NCBI RefSeq assembly: GCF_003234175.2
Contig: NZ_CP126257.1
Location: 2,480,001-2,544,000 of the forward strand
Length of the DNA stretch: 64,000 nucleotides
Source of the DNA: Curtobacterium sp. MCSS17_007
GTDB taxonomy: Bacteria > Actinomycetota > Actinomycetes > Actinomycetales > Microbacteriaceae
Direction of reading: 5' to 3'
Position 1 is the first letter of the stretch. Every line of letters starts with the position of its first letter. A program made the position numbers and the translations under genes. The notes beneath the pieces are model-generated. The model ran no database searches. It saw nothing but the letters and a program-made list of their open reading frames with translations, and had not been told where the DNA came from. Shown here piece after piece: positions 27,352-35,754 of the stretch.

Positions 27352-29217
27352 CTACGCCTCGGTGTGCCCCAGGTCCGGCTCGAGGAGCATGCAGACCGTG
27401 CGGGACGCCGAGGCGTGCAGCTCGAACACGACGACCTCGTTCCGACCGGCACGCAGCACCGGGCCCGGCACGGCCAGGGTCTTCTGCGGCCCCCGGGACC
27501 AGTACCGCCCGAGGCAGAAGCCGTTCACCCAGGCGACGCCCTTGCGGAAGCCGTCGAGCGACAGGGAGCGGTCCTCGGTGGACGTCAGGTCGAACGACCC
27601 GGCGGCGAGCACCGGTCCGGCCAGCACGTCACCGGCGCTGGGCGACAGCGCCGCGAGCTGGTCGACCGCGGCCGGCGCGATCGGGTCGAGGGCGAGCGGC
27701 GACGACGACCACCGGGCGAGGGGCACACCGTCGACCGCCACTCCCCCGATGAGGCCCTTCGGCTCGCCGATGCGCGGCCCGTAGTCGACGCGGCCCTGGT
27801 CCTCGACGAGCAGCTCGAGGGTGCCGGTGACCGGCGGGAGCGTGATCGCCCGGTCGTGGTGCTCGCGCTCGAGGACGCCGACGACGACCCCGTCGACGGA
27901 GACGACGGCCCGGTCGCGGACCTCGGTGCTGACGGTCAGGACACCGCCGTCCGGCAGGTCGACCTCGGTCCGGTACAGCACGAAGCCGCTGGCGGCACCG
28001 AGTGCGTCGAAGGTCGGCGGCTCGTCGTGCGTCGACCAGTCCGTGAGTGCGGGCAGCAGGGTGCGCAGGGGCGCGACCCGGTCGAGCCGGACGGCGACGT
28101 CCGCGGCGGGCGCGGGGCGAGCCTCCCGGCCGGCGACGGACGCAGCGGCACCAGCGGACACAGCGGACGCGTCGGACGCACCGGCATCGGACAGCACACC
28201 CGACCCACCGGGCTGCATCGACGCCGGCAGCGGCGGGACCGGCGCGTACCGCTCGATCACCGACCGGAACGCGTGGAACTTCTCCGTCGGCCGACCGGCC
28301 TCGTCGAGGGGTGCGTCGTAGTCGTACGACGTCGCGATGGGGCGGTACACGCCCTTGTCGTTCGCACCGTTCGTGAACCCGAAGTTCGTGCCCCCGTGGA
28401 ACATGTAGATGTTCACCGAGCCGCCGGCGGCGAGCAGGTCGTCGAGGTCCGCCGCCGATGCCGAGGCCGGGGTGGTGTGGTGGTGCTCACCCCAGCTGTC
28501 GAACCAGCCGTCCCAGAACTCCGAGCACATGAGCGGTCCGGTCGGCTGCGCCTGGCGTAGCCGGGCGAGCCGTTCCGTCGAGCGGGAGCCGAAGGACCCG
28601 GTCTTGTGCAGCGAGGGCAGCGAGCCGTCCTCGAGCATCGATCCCATCGGCTGGTCGACGCTCGTGAAGGGCACGGTCAGGCCGATGTCCCGGTGCATCT
28701 GCTCGAGCGAGCGCAGGTACGCGGCGTCCGACCCGTACGCGCCGTACTCGTTCTCGACCTGCACGAGCACGATCGGGCCGCCCTGGTCGATCTGGCGCGG
28801 CACGAGGACCGGCGCCAGCTGGTCGAGGTACTCCTGCACGGCTGCCAGGAACCCCGGCTCGTTCCGGCGCACCCCGACGGTGCCGTCGGCGAAGAGCCAG
28901 TACGGCAGGCCGCCGTTCGACCACTCGGCACAGATGTAGGGGCCCGGGCGGACGATGGCGTGCATGCCCTCGTCGGCGACGAGGTCGAGGAACCGGCCGA
29001 GGTCGAGGCCGCCCTCGAAGCTGAAGGTGCCGGGACGCGGCGCGTGGGCGTTCCAGGCGACGTAGGTCTCGATGGTGTTGAGGCCCATCAGCTTCGCCTT
29101 GCGGATCCGGTCCTGCCAGAGGTCCGGGTGGACGCGGAAGTAGTGGATCGCGCCGGACAGGACCCGGTGCGGCTCGCCGTCGAGCAGGAAGTCGGTGTCG
29201 CCGATGGCGAAGCGCAT
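27352..29217 (-). CDS. Beta-galactosidase, GH35 family
   Basis: The 621-residue protein hydrolyses terminal beta-D-galactosides. The N-terminal barrel shows SGAIHYFRVHPDLW, the acid/base Glu157 in VENEYGAYG and the nucleophile Glu233 in CSEFWDGWFDSWG. A C-terminal part carries GH35 beta-sandwich blocks (WVNGFCLGRYWSRGPQ). No signal peptide is seen, so it acts on imported galactosides. A short Ala/Ser/Asp-rich linker sits at about residues 350-378. It is the last gene of the operon permease-permease-lipoprotein-GH35 controlled by the LacI repressor at 32840. Confidence 0.95.
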   Translation of the reverse strand: MRFAIGDTDFLLDGEPHRVLSGAIHYFRVHPDLWQDRIRKAKLMGLNTIETYVAWNAHAPRPGTFSFEGGLDLGRFLDLVADEGMHAIVRPGPYICAEWSNGGLPYWLFADGTVGVRRNEPGFLAAVQEYLDQLAPVLVPRQIDQGGPIVLVQVENEYGAYGSDAAYLRSLEQMHRDIGLTVPFTSVDQPMGSMLEDGSLPSLHKTGSFGSRSTERLARLRQAQPTGPLMCSEFWDGWFDSWGEHHHTTPASASAADLDDLLAAGGSVNIYMFHGGTNFGFTNGANDKGVYRPIATSYDYDAPLDEAGRPTEKFHAFRSVIERYAPVPPLPASMQPGGSGVLSDAGASDASAVSAGAAASVAGREARPAPAADVAVRLDRVAPLRTLLPALTDWSTHDEPPTFDALGAASGFVLYRTEVDLPDGGVLTVSTEVRDRAVVSVDGVVVGVLEREHHDRAITLPPVTGTLELLVEDQGRVDYGPRIGEPKGLIGGVAVDGVPLARWSSSPLALDPIAPAAVDQLAALSPSAGDVLAGPVLAAGSFDLTSTEDRSLSLDGFRKGVAWVNGFCLGRYWSRGPQKTLAVPGPVLRAGRNEVVVFELHASASRTVCMLLEPDLGHTEA

Positions 29218-29292
29218 GGTGTGTCTCTCTCGTGCGACGGGGCCGCGCGGACGTCGCGTCCGCACGGCCCCGGGGTGTGGGGAACGCGGGTG

Positions 29293-30624
29293 TTACTTGC
29301 TCTCGACCGTGAAGCCCTGGTCCTTGCCGTACTTGACGAGAGCCTTCTGCCACGCCTCGAGACCGCTCTCGAGCGAGGTGCCGTTCTGGTAGGACTGCCC
29401 GACGGTGTCGGCGTACACGCTGTTCGCGTACACCTGGTACGGCAGGTAGGTGAAGTCGTTCGCGGACGTCTTCGAGGCGTCGACGAGGACCTTGTTGATC
29501 TCCTGCCCGCCGAAGTACTCCGGCTTCTCGTTCAGGAACGCGCTCGACTCGAGGTCGGCGGTGGTCGACGGGAAGCCGCCGGACTCCATGAAGACCTTCG
29601 TGGACTCCTCGGAGGAGTTCAGCCACTTGAGGAAGCCGGCGGCCAGGGCCGGGTTCTTCGTCTGCTTCATGACCGCCTCGGCGCTCCCGCCGTTGCTCGC
29701 GGTCTGGGCCGTGCCGCCGTCGTAGGTCGGCATCGGCGCGACGCGCCAGTCGCCCTTCGCGCCCGGGACGCTCGCCATCAGGTTGCCGGGCATCCAGGCG
29801 CCGGTGACCATCGTGGCGATCTCGCCGTTGCCGAGCTGCTTGTACCAGTCGTCGGTCCAGCCGGTGGTCTTCGACAGCAGGCCCTGCTCGACGAGCTGGT
29901 CCCAGGTCTTCGTCCACTTCTCGGTGCCGGCGTCGTGCAGGTCGATCGTGACCTTGTCACCGTCGGTGGTGAACGGCGTGCCGCCCGCCTGGGCGATCAT
30001 GCTCGTGGTGAAGCCGGCGTCGCCGGAGTCGGCGGCGATGTACTTCGTCGGGTCGGCTTCGTGCAGCTTCTTCGCGGCGGCGACGTACTCGTCCCACGTC
30101 TTCGGCACCTCGATGCCGTACTCGTCGAAGACCTTCTTGTTGTAGAACAGCGCCATGGGGCCCGAGTCCTGCGGGAGCCCGTAGACCTTGCCGTCCATCG
30201 AGACGTTGCTCCAGGTGCCCTTCGAGAACTTGCTCTCGAGGTCGTCGAAGCCGTACGAGGACAGGTCGACGAGCGAATCCGACAGGGCGAACTGCGGCAG
30301 CGCGTAGTACTCGACCTGCGCGACGTCGGGGGCGCCCGAGCCGGCCTTGATCGTGTTCTGCAGCTTCGTGTACTGGTCGGCACCGGTGCCGGCGTTGACG
30401 AGCTTGACCTTGACCTTCGGGTACTGCTTCTCGAACGCGGCGACCTGGTCCTTCGCGGACGGGGTCCAGGACCAGTAGGTCAGCGTGCCGCCGTCCTTCA
30501 GGGCCTTGTCGATGTCGTCCGCCGAGCCGCCGGCGGAGCTGCCGGAGGCGCAGGCCGTCATCGCGATGGCGGCGGTGACGCCGATGGCGAGGGCGCTGAG
30601 CCCGCGCCGGAGTCGCTTGTTCAT
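29293..30624 (-). CDS. Sugar ABC transporter substrate-binding lipoprotein (CUT1)
   Basis: The 443-residue extracytoplasmic solute-binding protein (family 1) has lipobox MTAC (Cys25) and typical blocks such as TLTYWSWTPSAKDQVAAFEKQYPKVKVKLVNAG. The ATG at 30624 has GGAAGG upstream; longer frames lack support. Its place beside GH35 suggests galactosides or galacto-oligosaccharides as ligands. Confidence 0.92.
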   Translation of the reverse strand: MNKRLRRGLSALAIGVTAAIAMTACASGSSAGGSADDIDKALKDGGTLTYWSWTPSAKDQVAAFEKQYPKVKVKLVNAGTGADQYTKLQNTIKAGSGAPDVAQVEYYALPQFALSDSLVDLSSYGFDDLESKFSKGTWSNVSMDGKVYGLPQDSGPMALFYNKKVFDEYGIEVPKTWDEYVAAAKKLHEADPTKYIAADSGDAGFTTSMIAQAGGTPFTTDGDKVTIDLHDAGTEKWTKTWDQLVEQGLLSKTTGWTDDWYKQLGNGEIATMVTGAWMPGNLMASVPGAKGDWRVAPMPTYDGGTAQTASNGGSAEAVMKQTKNPALAAGFLKWLNSSEESTKVFMESGGFPSTTADLESSAFLNEKPEYFGGQEINKVLVDASKTSANDFTYLPYQVYANSVYADTVGQSYQNGTSLESGLEAWQKALVKYGKDQGFTVESK

Positions 30625-30728
30625 GGGTTGCCTTCCACTTCTTCGTGTTTCGGGGGCATGGGGTGGTGCTGCAGTGTGCCGGTCGGGAGGCGCGTGGCGG
30701 GCTGCCGACGTACCTCCCGTCCGGTGGG

Positions 30729-31718
30729 TCAGGCCTTGACGGACCCGGCGGCGAGGCCGGACTGCCAGAAGCGCTGGAGGAAGAGGAACGCGACGACGAT
30801 CGGGATGATCGTGAGGAGCGATCCGGTGACGACGAGGTTGTAGATCGGCTGCGCGCCGGAGCCGGTGGCCTGCGCGTTCCACTGGTTGAGGCCGACCGTC
30901 AGGGGGTACCACTTCGGGTCGCTCAGCATGATGAGCGGCAGGAAGTAGTTGTTCCAGGTGGCGACGACCGCGAAGAGCAGGACCGTCACGACGCCCGGGG
31001 TGAGGAGCTTGAGCGCGATGGTGAAGAAGATCCGGAACTCGCCGGCGCCGTCCATGCGGGCGGCCTCGATGAGCTCGGTCGGGATCGCGTCGATCGCGTA
31101 GGTCCAGATGAGGTACATGCCGAAGGGGCTGATGAGCGACGGCAGGATGATCGCCCACGGGGTGTTCGTCAGGCCGAACTGCGAGAAGAGCAGGAAGGTC
31201 GGGACGGCGAGGGCGGTGCCGGGGACGGCGATCGCGCCGAGGACGACGGCGAACACCGCCCGGCGGCCGGGGAACTGGAACTTCGCCATGCCGTAGCCGG
31301 CGACGGTGGCGAGCAGTGTCGCGCCGCCGGCGCCGACCACCACGTACAGCAGCGTGTTGCCGAGCCACTGCATGAAGATGCCGTCGTTGTAGGTGACGGT
31401 GTCGACGATGTTCTGCCAGAGGTTGAAGTCGCCGCCGAACCACAGGCCGAACGTCGACAGCAGCGACGCCTGCGTCTTCGTGCTGTTCACGAGCAGGTAG
31501 AACAGCGGCGCGAACGAGTAGACGACGAAGACGACCATCACGGCGGTCAGCAGACCGGAGCGCTTCACCTTGCGTCCGTCGACGGGGCGGCGGTTGCGTG
31601 ATCGGCCCGACCGGGAGGCGCGGGCCGCTCCGTCGCGCGGGTCGCGCTGGGTCGTGGTCGCCTCGGTGACCGTGGCCGGGGTGGTCGCGCCGGCGGCGGG
31701 CTGCTGCAGGGTGCTCAT
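30729..31718 (-). CDS. Sugar ABC transporter permease (MalG-like, CUT1)
   Basis: The 329-residue membrane protein has six hydrophobic helices after a polar N-terminal tail of about 50 residues. The EAA loop reads ELIEAARMDGAGEFRIFFTIALKLLTPG near residue 235. With its partner at 31715 it forms the channel. Its ATG overlaps the partner's stop (ATGA). No ATPase gene is present in this operon, so a shared MsiK-type ATPase encoded elsewhere is expected. Confidence 0.92.
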   Translation of the reverse strand: MSTLQQPAAGATTPATVTEATTTQRDPRDGAARASRSGRSRNRRPVDGRKVKRSGLLTAVMVVFVVYSFAPLFYLLVNSTKTQASLLSTFGLWFGGDFNLWQNIVDTVTYNDGIFMQWLGNTLLYVVVGAGGATLLATVAGYGMAKFQFPGRRAVFAVVLGAIAVPGTALAVPTFLLFSQFGLTNTPWAIILPSLISPFGMYLIWTYAIDAIPTELIEAARMDGAGEFRIFFTIALKLLTPGVVTVLLFAVVATWNNYFLPLIMLSDPKWYPLTVGLNQWNAQATGSGAQPIYNLVVTGSLLTIIPIVVAFLFLQRFWQSGLAAGSVKA

Positions 31719-32650
31719 CGGTTCTCCTGGCGGGTTCCGCGGACCTGGACGACGTAGGCGATCACGGCGGTGATGACGCCCATGACGATGGCGACGGTGG
31801 CGGAGTAGTTGAACTGCTGGCCGCTGAAGGACAGCGAGTAGGCGTACATGTTCGGGGTGAAGGCGCTGCCGATGACGTTCGGGGCGAGGGTCTTCAGCAG
31901 GTTCGGCTCGTTGAAGAGCTGGAAGCTGCCGATGATCGAGAAGATCGTGGCGATCACCATCGGGCCGCGGAGGGCGGGCAGCTTGATCGAGAAGACGGTG
32001 CGCAGCGGGCCGGCGCCGTCGAGCTCGGCCGCCTCGTAGAGCTCGCCGGGGACGACGCGGAGTGCCGCGTAGAAGATCAGCATGTTGTAGCCGAGGAACT
32101 CCCACGTGACGACGTTGCCGATGGACGTGAGGACCCAGGTCGGGCTGAAGGGCTGGAGCAGGTCGATGCCGAGCGCGTCGTTCGCGGCACCGGTCAGGCC
32201 GAACTGGTTGCCGTAGATGAAGCCCCAGATGAGGGCGGCCACGACGCCGGGCACCGCGTAGGGCAGGAACACCGCGATGCGGAAGAACCCGGTGCCCCAG
32301 AGGCGGGCGCTGTCGAGGGCGAGGGCGGCGACGAGGGCGAGGCCGAGCATGATCGGCACCTGCACGACGAGGAACAGGGCGACGCGGCCGAGGCCCTCCC
32401 AGAACGCGGCGTCCTGGAACAGCTGCACGTAGTTGGCGAACCAGACGAACTGGTTGCCGCCGATGAGCTGGTCGCGGAACAGGCTGAGCCAGAGGGCGTA
32501 GCCGATCGGCACGATGAGCATCGCCACGAGGACGACGACGAAGGGGCCGACGAACAGCCAGCCGGTGTACCGCCCCCGGGGCTTCGGGCGGCGAGCGGTC
32601 GGCCGCGGGGCGGAGGCCGCCTCGGCCGGGCGCGCTGCGAGCGTGCTCAT
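31715..32650 (-). CDS. Sugar ABC transporter permease (MalF-like, CUT1)
   Basis: The 311-residue membrane protein has six hydrophobic helices and the EAA loop ELYEAAELDGAGPLRTVFSIKLPALRGPM near residue 210. The ATG at 32650 is preceded by GGGAG. It is the first gene of the galactoside operon, 81 bp from the nearest palindromic operator. Both permeases begin MSTL, but the rest of the proteins differ as expected for MalF/MalG pairs. Confidence 0.92.
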   Translation of the reverse strand: MSTLAARPAEAASAPRPTARRPKPRGRYTGWLFVGPFVVVLVAMLIVPIGYALWLSLFRDQLIGGNQFVWFANYVQLFQDAAFWEGLGRVALFLVVQVPIMLGLALVAALALDSARLWGTGFFRIAVFLPYAVPGVVAALIWGFIYGNQFGLTGAANDALGIDLLQPFSPTWVLTSIGNVVTWEFLGYNMLIFYAALRVVPGELYEAAELDGAGPLRTVFSIKLPALRGPMVIATIFSIIGSFQLFNEPNLLKTLAPNVIGSAFTPNMYAYSLSFSGQQFNYSATVAIVMGVITAVIAYVVQVRGTRQENR

Positions 32651-32747
32651 GTGACTCCCTTGTCTGCTGCGTTCGTGTTCCGGACCCCGCACCCGCAGGT
32701 GCGTTCGGGACGTACGCTGCCTGCGCTGGCACCGATCCGGAGGACGT

Positions 32748-32767
32748 CGATGTTGACGTCAACATCG
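32748..32767. promoter_or_regulatory. LacI-type operator of the galactoside locus
   Basis: This is a perfect 20-bp palindrome with core TGTTGACGTCAACA, centred between the divergent permease and lacI genes. LacI-family sites with a central CG have this form. Confidence 0.85.
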
Positions 32768-32784
32768 AACGACGTCACCGTAGC

Positions 32785-32800
32785 ATGGCAACGTCAACAT
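32785..32800. promoter_or_regulatory. Second, degenerate galactoside operator
   Basis: The sequence matches the inner 16 bases of the perfect palindrome at 13 of 16 positions; the right half-site (ACGTCAACAT) is intact and the left half is altered. It lies 35 bp from the first site, closer to the lacI start, so it may mediate autoregulation. Confidence 0.6.
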
Positions 32801-32839
32801 GCACTAGCGTTCGGGGAAGTCGAACGGGAGGGAACCACG

Positions 32840-33868
32840 TTGTCGACCGATCTGACCGCCAGCCGCCGGGCGCCGTCGATGGCCGCGGTGGCCGAAGCCG
32901 CCGGTGTGTCGATGCAGACGGTCTCGCGCGTCGCACGCGGGTTCGACAACGTCAGCCCGGTCACCCGTGACCGCGTGCAGCGGGCGATGGACGCACTCGG
33001 CTACCGGCCGAACCGCGCCGCCCGCGCCCTGCGCTCGGGCCGCTTCCGCACGATCGGCGTCATCATGTTCACGCTCGCGTCGTTCGGCAACATGCGCACG
33101 CTCGAGGCGATCGCCGACGCTGCCGGGGCAGCCGACTTCACGATCACCCTGCTGCCGATGGCCTCGCGCACCGAGGAGGGGGTCCGCTCGGCCTTCTCAC
33201 GGCTGCACGAACAGGCCGTCGACGGCGTGGTGATCATCATCGAGTCACACATCATCGACACGGCCGAGGTCGCCCTGCCCGACGGCGTCCCGATGGTCGT
33301 CGTCGACTCGACCGGCACCACCGAGCACCCGGCGATCGACACCGACCAGGCCGACGGCGCGCGCCAGGCGACGCAGCACCTGCTCGACCTCGGCCACGAG
33401 ACGGTGTGGCACGTCGCCGGTCCCGAGTCGTCGTACTCCGCGGCCCGGCGCCTGGCCGCGTGGCAGGACACCCTCGAGCGCGCCGGCCGGGCGGTCCCGC
33501 CGGTGTTCCACGGCGGGTGGACCACGGAGCACGGCTACGCCGCGGGGCTCGAGATCGCCGCCCGGTCGGAGATCACGGCGGTGTTCGCCGCGAACGACCA
33601 GACCGCGCTCGGCGTGCTCCGGGCCGCGCACGAGTCGGGCCGGCCGGTGCCGTCGTCGCTCAGCGTGGTGGGGTTCGACGACTCCCCCGAGTCCGACTCG
33701 TTCTGGCCGCCGCTGACGACCGTGCACCAGTCCTTCGACGAGGTCGGCCGCCGTGCGGTGGCCACCCTGCTCGACCAGATCGAGGGCGCACCGGTCCACC
33801 CCGCGACGGACCTCGTCCCGGTGCGCCTGGTCGAGCGGTCGAGCACCGCCGCTCCGCCGCATCCCTGA
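32840..33868 (+). CDS. LacI-family repressor of the galactoside operon
   Basis: The 342-residue protein has a LacI HTH (SMAAVAEAAGVSMQTVSRVARGFDNVSPVTRDRVQRAMDALGYRPNRAARAL) and a sugar-sensor domain ending with VFAANDQTALGVLRAAHESGRPVPSSLSVVGFDDSPES. I chose the TTG at 32840 because a strong GGGAGGGAA lies 6 bases upstream; the next in-frame ATG (32879) would cut into the HTH. It is divergent from the GH35/ABC operon and flanks two copies of its likely operator. Confidence 0.9.
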   Translation: MSTDLTASRRAPSMAAVAEAAGVSMQTVSRVARGFDNVSPVTRDRVQRAMDALGYRPNRAARALRSGRFRTIGVIMFTLASFGNMRTLEAIADAAGAADFTITLLPMASRTEEGVRSAFSRLHEQAVDGVVIIIESHIIDTAEVALPDGVPMVVVDSTGTTEHPAIDTDQADGARQATQHLLDLGHETVWHVAGPESSYSAARRLAAWQDTLERAGRAVPPVFHGGWTTEHGYAAGLEIAARSEITAVFAANDQTALGVLRAAHESGRPVPSSLSVVGFDDSPESDSFWPPLTTVHQSFDEVGRRAVATLLDQIEGAPVHPATDLVPVRLVERSSTAAPPHP

Positions 33869-33880
33869 GCGAGCCGGACG

Positions 33881-34633
33881 TCACCGGACCGAGGGGCGGA
33901 CACCCTCCTCGGACGCGCGCGGCGGGATGACGATCCGTCGGGCGGTCACGCCGAGGGCGGCCTCCTGCAGGAGCACGTTGTTCGAGCGCGCCCACCGTCG
34001 GAGGAGCGCGAAGGCCTCGTCGAGGTCGACCTCGTGCGTCTGCGCCAGGAACCCCTTCGCCTGCTCGATCGCCACGCGGCTGTCGAGCGCGCGCTGGAGC
34101 TGGTCCTGCGTCCGGACTGCCTGGTCCGCGCTCCGCTGCTGCAGGATGCTGAGCGACGCGACGTCGGTGAGCGCGCGGATCGCGGCGAGGTCTCGCTCGT
34201 CGAGGGGCCCCGGGCGCGAGCGGAACAGGTTCATCGAGCCGAGCACGGTGTCCCGCGACCGCAGGGGCAGCGAGTACACGGACACGAAGCCAGCGGACGC
34301 GGTCGCCTCGGCGAAGAGCGGCCAGCTGCGTGTCATCTCGTCGAGGTCGTCTGCCGAGCGCGGGGTCCCCGTGCTCCAGGCCTCGACGCAAGGGCCGGCG
34401 CCGGTCTCGAGCTGCAGCAGCTCGAGCAGCCGGGCTCGCGCTCCGTTCCCCGCGACGACCTCGAGCTCCTGGCGCTCGTTGGCCAGGGTGATGCCGACGG
34501 CGTCGAGCGCGAACAGCTCGACGACCTCGTCGACCAGCGTCTGCAGCATCTCCACGACGTCGTACTCGCCGACGAGCGTGCTCGTCGCGACGAGGAACGC
34601 GTCGATGAGCCGCCGTTCTCGGTCCTGTTCCAT
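33881..34633 (-). CDS. GAF and ANTAR domain regulator
   Basis: The 250-residue protein joins a GAF sensor domain (about residues 20-165) to an ANTAR RNA-binding domain (about residues 180-235; RTQDQLQRALDSRVAIEQAKGFLAQTHEVDLDEAFALLRRWARSNNVLLQEAA). ANTAR proteins act as antiterminators by binding paired hairpins in nascent RNA. It is strongly similar to the protein at 36826-37584 (shared MTxDRERRLxDAF and EYDVVEMLQ starts). It converges on the lacI gene with 12 bp between stops. Confidence 0.88.
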   Translation of the reverse strand: MEQDRERRLIDAFLVATSTLVGEYDVVEMLQTLVDEVVELFALDAVGITLANERQELEVVAGNGARARLLELLQLETGAGPCVEAWSTGTPRSADDLDEMTRSWPLFAEATASAGFVSVYSLPLRSRDTVLGSMNLFRSRPGPLDERDLAAIRALTDVASLSILQQRSADQAVRTQDQLQRALDSRVAIEQAKGFLAQTHEVDLDEAFALLRRWARSNNVLLQEAALGVTARRIVIPPRASEEGVRPSVR

Positions 34634-34805
34634 ACCCCGCCGCCTTCCCGCCCGGCAGTCGAGGTGACCGGAGGACCTGGTGCCACCATAGGCGCACACG
34701 ACCACGAGCCACGCCGGATGTCCCCGAAGGGTCGGGAAACGGGCCCGGGGTGGCCCGGACAGGACCGAGACCGGTGCGGGCGCCCGACGGGAGCAGACTG
34801 GCCGC

Positions 34806-35663
34806 ATGACCACCTTCAGCTCCGTCACCGTGCTCGGCGCGGGCGTGCTCGGCACCCAGATCGCGCTCCAGACCGCCCGCCACGGCATCCCCGTCGTCGT
34901 GTACGACATCAGTGACGACGCGGTCGCCGCCGGCCGCGAGCGGCTCGCCGGCATCGTCGAGCAGTACCTCGGCGACGTCGGGCAGGACGCCCGACAGGAC
35001 GCCGACGCCGCCGTTGCGCGCATCGCCTTCGAGACCGACCTCGCACACGCCGTGGCCGACGCGGACCTCGTCGTCGAGGCCGTACCCGAACGCCTCGCGA
35101 CCAAGCGCGAGGTCTACGCCCGGTTGGCCGAGGTCGCGCCGGAGCACACGGTCTTCGCGACGAACTCCTCGACGCTGCTGCCGAGTGCCATCGCCGACGC
35201 GACCGGACGACCCGACCGCTTCCTCGCCCTGCACTTCGCGAACCACGTGTGGCGGCAGAACACCGCCGAGGTGATGGGCACCGAGCAGACGGACCCCGCG
35301 GTGGCCGACCGCGTGGCGTCGTTCGCCGAGGAGATCGGCATGGTCCCGATCCGCCTGCACAAGGAGCAGCCGGGCTACGTCCTCAACGCACTGCTCGTGC
35401 CGTTCCTCGACGCCGCCGCGGGCCTGGTGCTCCGCGGTGTGGCCGATCCCGAGACGGTCGACACCACCTGGCGCATCGGCACCGGGGCACCGGTGGGGCC
35501 GTTCCAGATCTACGACATCGTCGGGCTCCGCACCGCACACGCGATCGCGAGCGCCTCGCCCGATCCGGGCGCCCGGGCATGGGCGGAGCACCTGCGCACC
35601 GAGTACCTCGACCAGGGCAAGTACGGCATGGAGTCGGGCGAGGGCTTCTACCGGTACCGCTGA
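34806..35663 (+). CDS. 3-hydroxyacyl-CoA dehydrogenase family protein
   Basis: The 285-residue protein has an N-terminal Rossmann domain (VTVLGAGVLGTQIALQTARHG), the conserved EAVPERLATKREVYARL and FATNSSTLLPSAIA blocks, and a C-terminal helical domain with PIRLHKEQPGYVLNALLVPF. It would oxidise or reduce a 3-hydroxyacyl-CoA or 3-hydroxybutyryl-CoA with NAD. It is a single gene. CAGACT lies 6 bases before the ATG (leaderless pattern). Confidence 0.9.
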   Translation: MTTFSSVTVLGAGVLGTQIALQTARHGIPVVVYDISDDAVAAGRERLAGIVEQYLGDVGQDARQDADAAVARIAFETDLAHAVADADLVVEAVPERLATKREVYARLAEVAPEHTVFATNSSTLLPSAIADATGRPDRFLALHFANHVWRQNTAEVMGTEQTDPAVADRVASFAEEIGMVPIRLHKEQPGYVLNALLVPFLDAAAGLVLRGVADPETVDTTWRIGTGAPVGPFQIYDIVGLRTAHAIASASPDPGARAWAEHLRTEYLDQGKYGMESGEGFYRYR

Positions 35664-35696
35664 CGCCGCTGTCCCGCCCGGGACGCCGACCTCGCC

Positions 35697-35738
35697 GGAT
35701 GGGAGGCGCGTGGCGACCCCGCCACGCGCCTGGCGTCC
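35697..35738 (+). terminator. Family A inverted repeat after the dehydrogenase gene
   Basis: The 18-bp arms at 35697-35714 and 35721-35738 pair with three mismatches; the inner 11 bp (aggcgcgtggc) are perfect. It lies 34 bp past the stop and just upstream of the next promoter. Confidence 0.6.
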
Positions 35739-35754
35739 GTCCTAGGCTCACCGG

